Below, one piece after another: positions 33,322 to 35,753 of a stretch of 35,753 nt of DNA. The translations under genes and the position numbers were made by a program. Each line of letters starts with the position of its first letter. The first letter of the stretch is position 1. The notes under the pieces are model-generated. The model did no database searches and was not told the DNA's origin. It saw nothing but the letters and a program-made list of their open reading frames with translations. Source of the DNA: Lapillicoccus sp. (GTDB taxonomy: Bacteria > Actinomycetota > Actinomycetes > Actinomycetales > Dermatophilaceae); assembly GCF_025353065.1 (NCBI RefSeq), contig NZ_JANXRJ010000145.1, positions 1 to 35,753 of the forward strand, given 5' to 3'.

Positions 33322-33723
33322 TCAACGCCCACGCCCACCGTCCCGCGGAAAATCGAAGGACACGGAGCCGGGCTGCTGCGGCCCGAACCCTTCGTGGTTC
33401 CCGTCGTCGCTGACCGCCCCGGCGAACAGCAGTGCGCCTGCCGCGCCCAGCGCCGCGGCCCCAGCGGCGATTGCCGCGGTCGTCCCGCGACCGGAGCGCC
33501 ACCGCTTCGGGACGCGGGAGATGATCTCGGCCAGCCGACCCCGCAGACCTGTTCCCGCAGCAGGACCGGCGCTGGAGGCCGATACCCGGAGGACGGCGTC
33601 CTGGACGGCGACGGCCGGCCAGGGAGCGTCCTGGGGAGTGAACACGTGCGGTGGTGCCGGGTCCGCGCCTCGTCCGAATCGGGCGGTTGCGCCGGTGAAC
33701 TCCGTCGTGTCGTCGCTGTGCAC
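33322..33723 (-). CDS. hypothetical single-helix membrane protein
   Basis: 133 residues from a GTG at 33723, with AGGAG eight bases upstream; upstream in-frame extension is not supported. The N-terminal 80 residues are cytoplasmic in character (FRRGADPAPPHVFTPQ-like, no known motif), then a basic patch ISRVPKRWRSGRG and one hydrophobic helix (about 91-113, Ala/Gly-rich). The C-terminus after the helix is a short Gly/Pro-rich tail. It lies 37 bp from the end of the convergent kinase gene and downstream of the NTF2-like gene. No family is recognised and no function is proposed. Confidence 0.7.
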   Translation of the reverse strand: MHSDDTTEFTGATARFGRGADPAPPHVFTPQDAPWPAVAVQDAVLRVSASSAGPAAGTGLRGRLAEIISRVPKRWRSGRGTTAAIAAGAAALGAAGALLFAGAVSDDGNHEGFGPQQPGSVSFDFPRDGGRGR

Positions 33724-33847
33724 GATTCTTGCTCCTTCTCCTGCCGACGTCGTGAAGGCAGGTCGGCGCGCCGGGTCACCGGTGGGTGGTCGGCCACACT
33801 CTGGTCGGCAGACCATGCCGGAAGGCTCTGTCCAGACCGTGAGGACG

Positions 33848-34297
33848 CTATGAGGAGCCGGCGGGCGTGGCGGCTGGTGACCCCACCGTCGACCGTGCCC
33901 CGCCGTCGAAGAAGCCGATGACGCGCGTCATGCGGTGGTCGACGGCGAACTCCACCACGTCGAACCCCGTCACCCGTCGTCCGTAGTCGACCCCTCCGAG
34001 CACGATCGGCGACGGCGCCGCCATCACCCACCCGAACCGACCGACATCATGGTGCAGCTCGAGGTCCCCGGTGGGGGTCAGCGTCGCCCCGGGGAACTGT
34101 CGACCGAAGGCGACGAGGTGCTCGACCATCGCCTCGACCCCGGTGACCGGGTCGGTGATCGGGTCGACGTAGCGCCCCTTTGGGTCCCAGCAGGAGGTCA
34201 ACGCCGCTCGGATGTCGGCCGGCTCCTGCGCCGCCCAGGCCAGCGCATAGAGCCCGACCGATTCATGCTTCGAGCTAGTCTTCGTTGGAGTAGTCAT
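33848..34297 (-). CDS. NTF2/SnoaL-like protein
   Basis: 149 residues from the ATG at 34297, in the A/T-rich divergent promoter region; an upstream ATG at 34333 would overlap the PadR gene. The sequence has the NTF2-like layout: N-terminal helices (YALAWAAQEPADIRAALTSCW), then YVDPITDPVTGVEAMVEHL, then strands ending VVEFAVDHRMTRVIGFFD. Such folds serve as small-molecule-binding proteins, isomerases or cyclases, and the active residues here do not choose one. The C-terminal 20 residues are Ala/Ser/Pro-rich. It is divergent from a PadR-type repressor 28 bp away and is its most likely target. Confidence 0.85.
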   Translation of the reverse strand: MTTPTKTSSKHESVGLYALAWAAQEPADIRAALTSCWDPKGRYVDPITDPVTGVEAMVEHLVAFGRQFPGATLTPTGDLELHHDVGRFGWVMAAPSPIVLGGVDYGRRVTGFDVVEFAVDHRMTRVIGFFDGGARSTVGSPAATPAGSS

Positions 34298-34307
34298 AAT
34301 TGGACTA
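34291..34307. promoter_or_regulatory. candidate PadR operator in the divergent promoter
   Basis: TAGTC (34291-34295) and GACTA (34303-34307) form a short inverted repeat with a seven-base A/T-rich centre, overlapping the start of the NTF2-like gene and just upstream of the PadR start at 34326. Overlapping CATA/TATG half sites add to the symmetry. PadR regulators bind such short palindromes in divergent promoters. Confidence 0.4.
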
Positions 34308-34325
34308 TGAGGATAGGGTGACGCT

Positions 34326-34844
34326 GTGTCCACCGGTCGATTCCTCGTCCTCGGGCTCCTCCTGGACGGGTCGGCGTCCGGATACGAGCTCAGTGCCCGC
34401 GCGGCGACCGCCCTGGCCTATTTCTGGCCGATCACCCGCTCGCAGATCTACGCCGAGCTGCCCCGGCTGGTCGAGGAGGGCTTCGCGACCGGCGAGGACG
34501 TGCCTCAGCGCGGCGTCCCGGACAAACGGGTCTACACCGCCACCGATGACGGACGCGAGGCGTTCCGCCAGTGGCTCTCCCGTTTCGACGAGGTCGCCGA
34601 GCGCGCGCGACAGCCGCTGCAGATCCAGCTGCACTTCGCCGCTCACTCGACGACCGAGCACCTGCTCGTCCAGCTCGACCGGTGGGAGCAGGAGGTGCGC
34701 CACACGCTCGAGTACTGCTCGACGCTGCTGACCGACTACGCCGAGGTGCCAGGGCGCGCGCTCACGGCCCGGTTCGCGATCAACCGCGCCGAGGCGGACC
34801 TGGTCTGGATCACCGAGGCTCGCACCACCCTGCACGGCAGCTGA
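34326..34844 (+). CDS. PadR-family transcriptional regulator
   Basis: 172 residues from a GTG at 34326 with AGGG-like sequence upstream. The N-terminal winged helix-turn-helix (FLVLGLLLDGSASGYEL, ITRSQIYAELPRLVEEGFAT, RRVYTATDDGREAF-like wing) is typical of PadR. A C-terminal helical dimerisation region (about 100-165) is of the Vir_act_alpha_C type. It should bind as a dimer to the short divergent promoter and repress the NTF2-like gene and itself. The inducer is unknown; family members respond to phenolics or other hydrophobic compounds. Confidence 0.92.
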   Translation: MSTGRFLVLGLLLDGSASGYELSARAATALAYFWPITRSQIYAELPRLVEEGFATGEDVPQRGVPDKRVYTATDDGREAFRQWLSRFDEVAERARQPLQIQLHFAAHSTTEHLLVQLDRWEQEVRHTLEYCSTLLTDYAEVPGRALTARFAINRAEADLVWITEARTTLHGS

Positions 34845-34974
34845 CGGCGGAGAGCGACCCGGCGGACCGCTCGGCTGGACGGTAGGGCAGGGGTGGGGCA
34901 CAGATGGTGCCGGCGCGCCGACGCCCTAGGGTCGGGGATCGGCCACACACCACTCGACCCCGGAGGGACGCCTC

Positions 34975-35753
34975 ATGACGCCCGTGCCATCAACGCTGGT
35001 GGCCATCCCTGCCTTCGGCTCGCCGGAGCTCACCGACGCGGTGCTCGGCGACCTCGTCCGCGACGGGAGCGACCTCCGGCCCGAGGTGCGAATCGTGGTG
35101 GTGGACAACGGCGGTGACTACGTCGTGCCCGCCGCCTACAGCCGGGTCTCGGTCCATCGGCCGGGGTCGAACCTGCGCTGGATCGGGAGCGCCAACTGGG
35201 CACTGCAGACGTCCGTCGAGCAGGGGTTTGCCGTCACCGTGGTGCTGAACAACGACACCCGGCTCTCGACCGGGTTCCTCGCCGGACTGGCCGCGCCCTT
35301 CACCGAGCTCGACGACGTCGCCGTGGTGGCCGCCTGCTACGACGACTTCTGGCTGCACCAGCGCGCCCGAGTGGTCCCGTCGACGGCGGCCGACTACGTC
35401 CCCCGGGAGGTCGACCGCGACGTCCTCTTCTGCGACGGCACCGCCATCGCGTTCGCCGTCCCCGCGGTCGCCGACCTCGGGGGGCTCGACACGGTCGCCT
35501 TCCCCCGGCACGGCTACGGCTCGGACATCGACCTCGCGCTGCGGGTCCGGGCCGCCGGACTGCGCTGCGTGGTCACTGAGCGCGCCTACGTCTCGCACCT
35601 GAGACGCGCGACCATGAACCGCACCGGCGAGTCGTCAGAAGGGAATCGGGCCGAGATCCTCAACGGGATGACCGCCAAGTGGGGCGCCGGGTGGCGGGCG
35701 GAGGTCGGCCTCGGGCCCGACTCCTTCCCGGCCCACAACACCGGCAGCGCAGC
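34975..35753 (+). CDS. family 2 glycosyltransferase, 3' end outside the window
   Basis: 259 codons are visible from the ATG at 34975, which has GGAGGG seven bases upstream. The GT-A fold signs are VAIPAFGSPELTDAVLGDL at the start, VVVDNGG, then ANWALQTSVEQGFAVTVVLNNDTRL, where NND stands in the DxD position, and GYGSDIDLALRVRAAGL matching the ED-type catalytic region. This resembles GT2 rhamnosyl/galactofuranosyl-like transferases with a nucleotide-sugar donor. No membrane helix appears in the visible part, so it is cytoplasmic or peripheral. The 130-bp gap before it has short GC palindromes but no gene. Confidence 0.9.
   Translation, partial: MTPVPSTLVAIPAFGSPELTDAVLGDLVRDGSDLRPEVRIVVVDNGGDYVVPAAYSRVSVHRPGSNLRWIGSANWALQTSVEQGFAVTVVLNNDTRLSTGFLAGLAAPFTELDDVAVVAACYDDFWLHQRARVVPSTAADYVPREVDRDVLFCDGTAIAFAVPAVADLGGLDTVAFPRHGYGSDIDLALRVRAAGLRCVVTERAYVSHLRRATMNRTGESSEGNRAEILNGMTAKWGAGWRAEVGLGPDSFPAHNTGSA

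Overview
The window is very GC-rich (roughly 70 % by eye, not counted), uses GTG and TTG starts freely, has short or overlapping gene junctions (ATGA, GTGA, TGATG), and encodes PadR, OmpR and CitB regulators and LpqN-like lipoproteins. Together these point to an actinobacterium; a Micrococcales/Intrasporangiaceae-type genome is my guess, not a demonstrated placement. I see no tRNA, rRNA, CRISPR array, transposase or phage gene. No gene-free stretch exceeds 300 bases; the longest are 14078-14346, 16334-16589 and 11913-12141, and what they hold is listed.

Region 1 (1-14077) looks like one functional block. On the minus strand, reading right to left, are an 1849-residue secreted beta-helix protein (6363-11912), three different multicopper-oxidase-like (MCO) secreted proteins (MCO1 4999-6267, MCO2 3635-4987, MCO3 495-3626) and a membrane-anchored protein cut by the window edge (1-371). 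Divergent from these is an OmpR-type response regulator and histidine kinase pair (12142-14077). The shared intergenic space carries four boxes at exactly 11-bp steps, as expected for an OmpR-family operator. Copper-ligand motifs are distributed unusually: MCO1 keeps them only in its first cupredoxin domain, MCO2 only in its last, and MCO3 has none. A hetero-oligomeric (split) oxidase is a testable reading and is the most interesting hypothesis here.

Region 2 (14347-20787) holds a small CxC protein, an exported type I phosphodiesterase-like protein, a 38-residue exported peptide, and a tightly coupled minus-strand operon of GT-C-like membrane glycosyltransferase, degenerate PAP2-like membrane protein, orphan histidine kinase and alpha/beta hydrolase. 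An envelope-lipid theme is possible but unproven.

Region 3 (20915-26225) is a CitA/DcuS-type sensor kinase with its CitB-type regulator, divergent from a complete NitT/TauT-type ABC importer (ATPase, permease, lipoprotein). The sensor type suggests a small organic acid ligand; the substrate cannot be read from sequence.

Region 4 (26309-33284) is a regulated ABC module: lipoprotein, two MacB/LolD-like ATPases, a large FtsX-type permease and an OmpR-type regulator on the minus strand, with the probable partner kinase divergent. The second ATPase has an in-frame TAG at codon 42, so the module is either damaged or depends on re-initiation or an alternative ATPase arrangement.

Region 5 (33322-end) has a one-helix hypothetical protein, an NTF2/SnoaL-like protein divergent from a PadR regulator, and the start of a family 2 glycosyltransferase.
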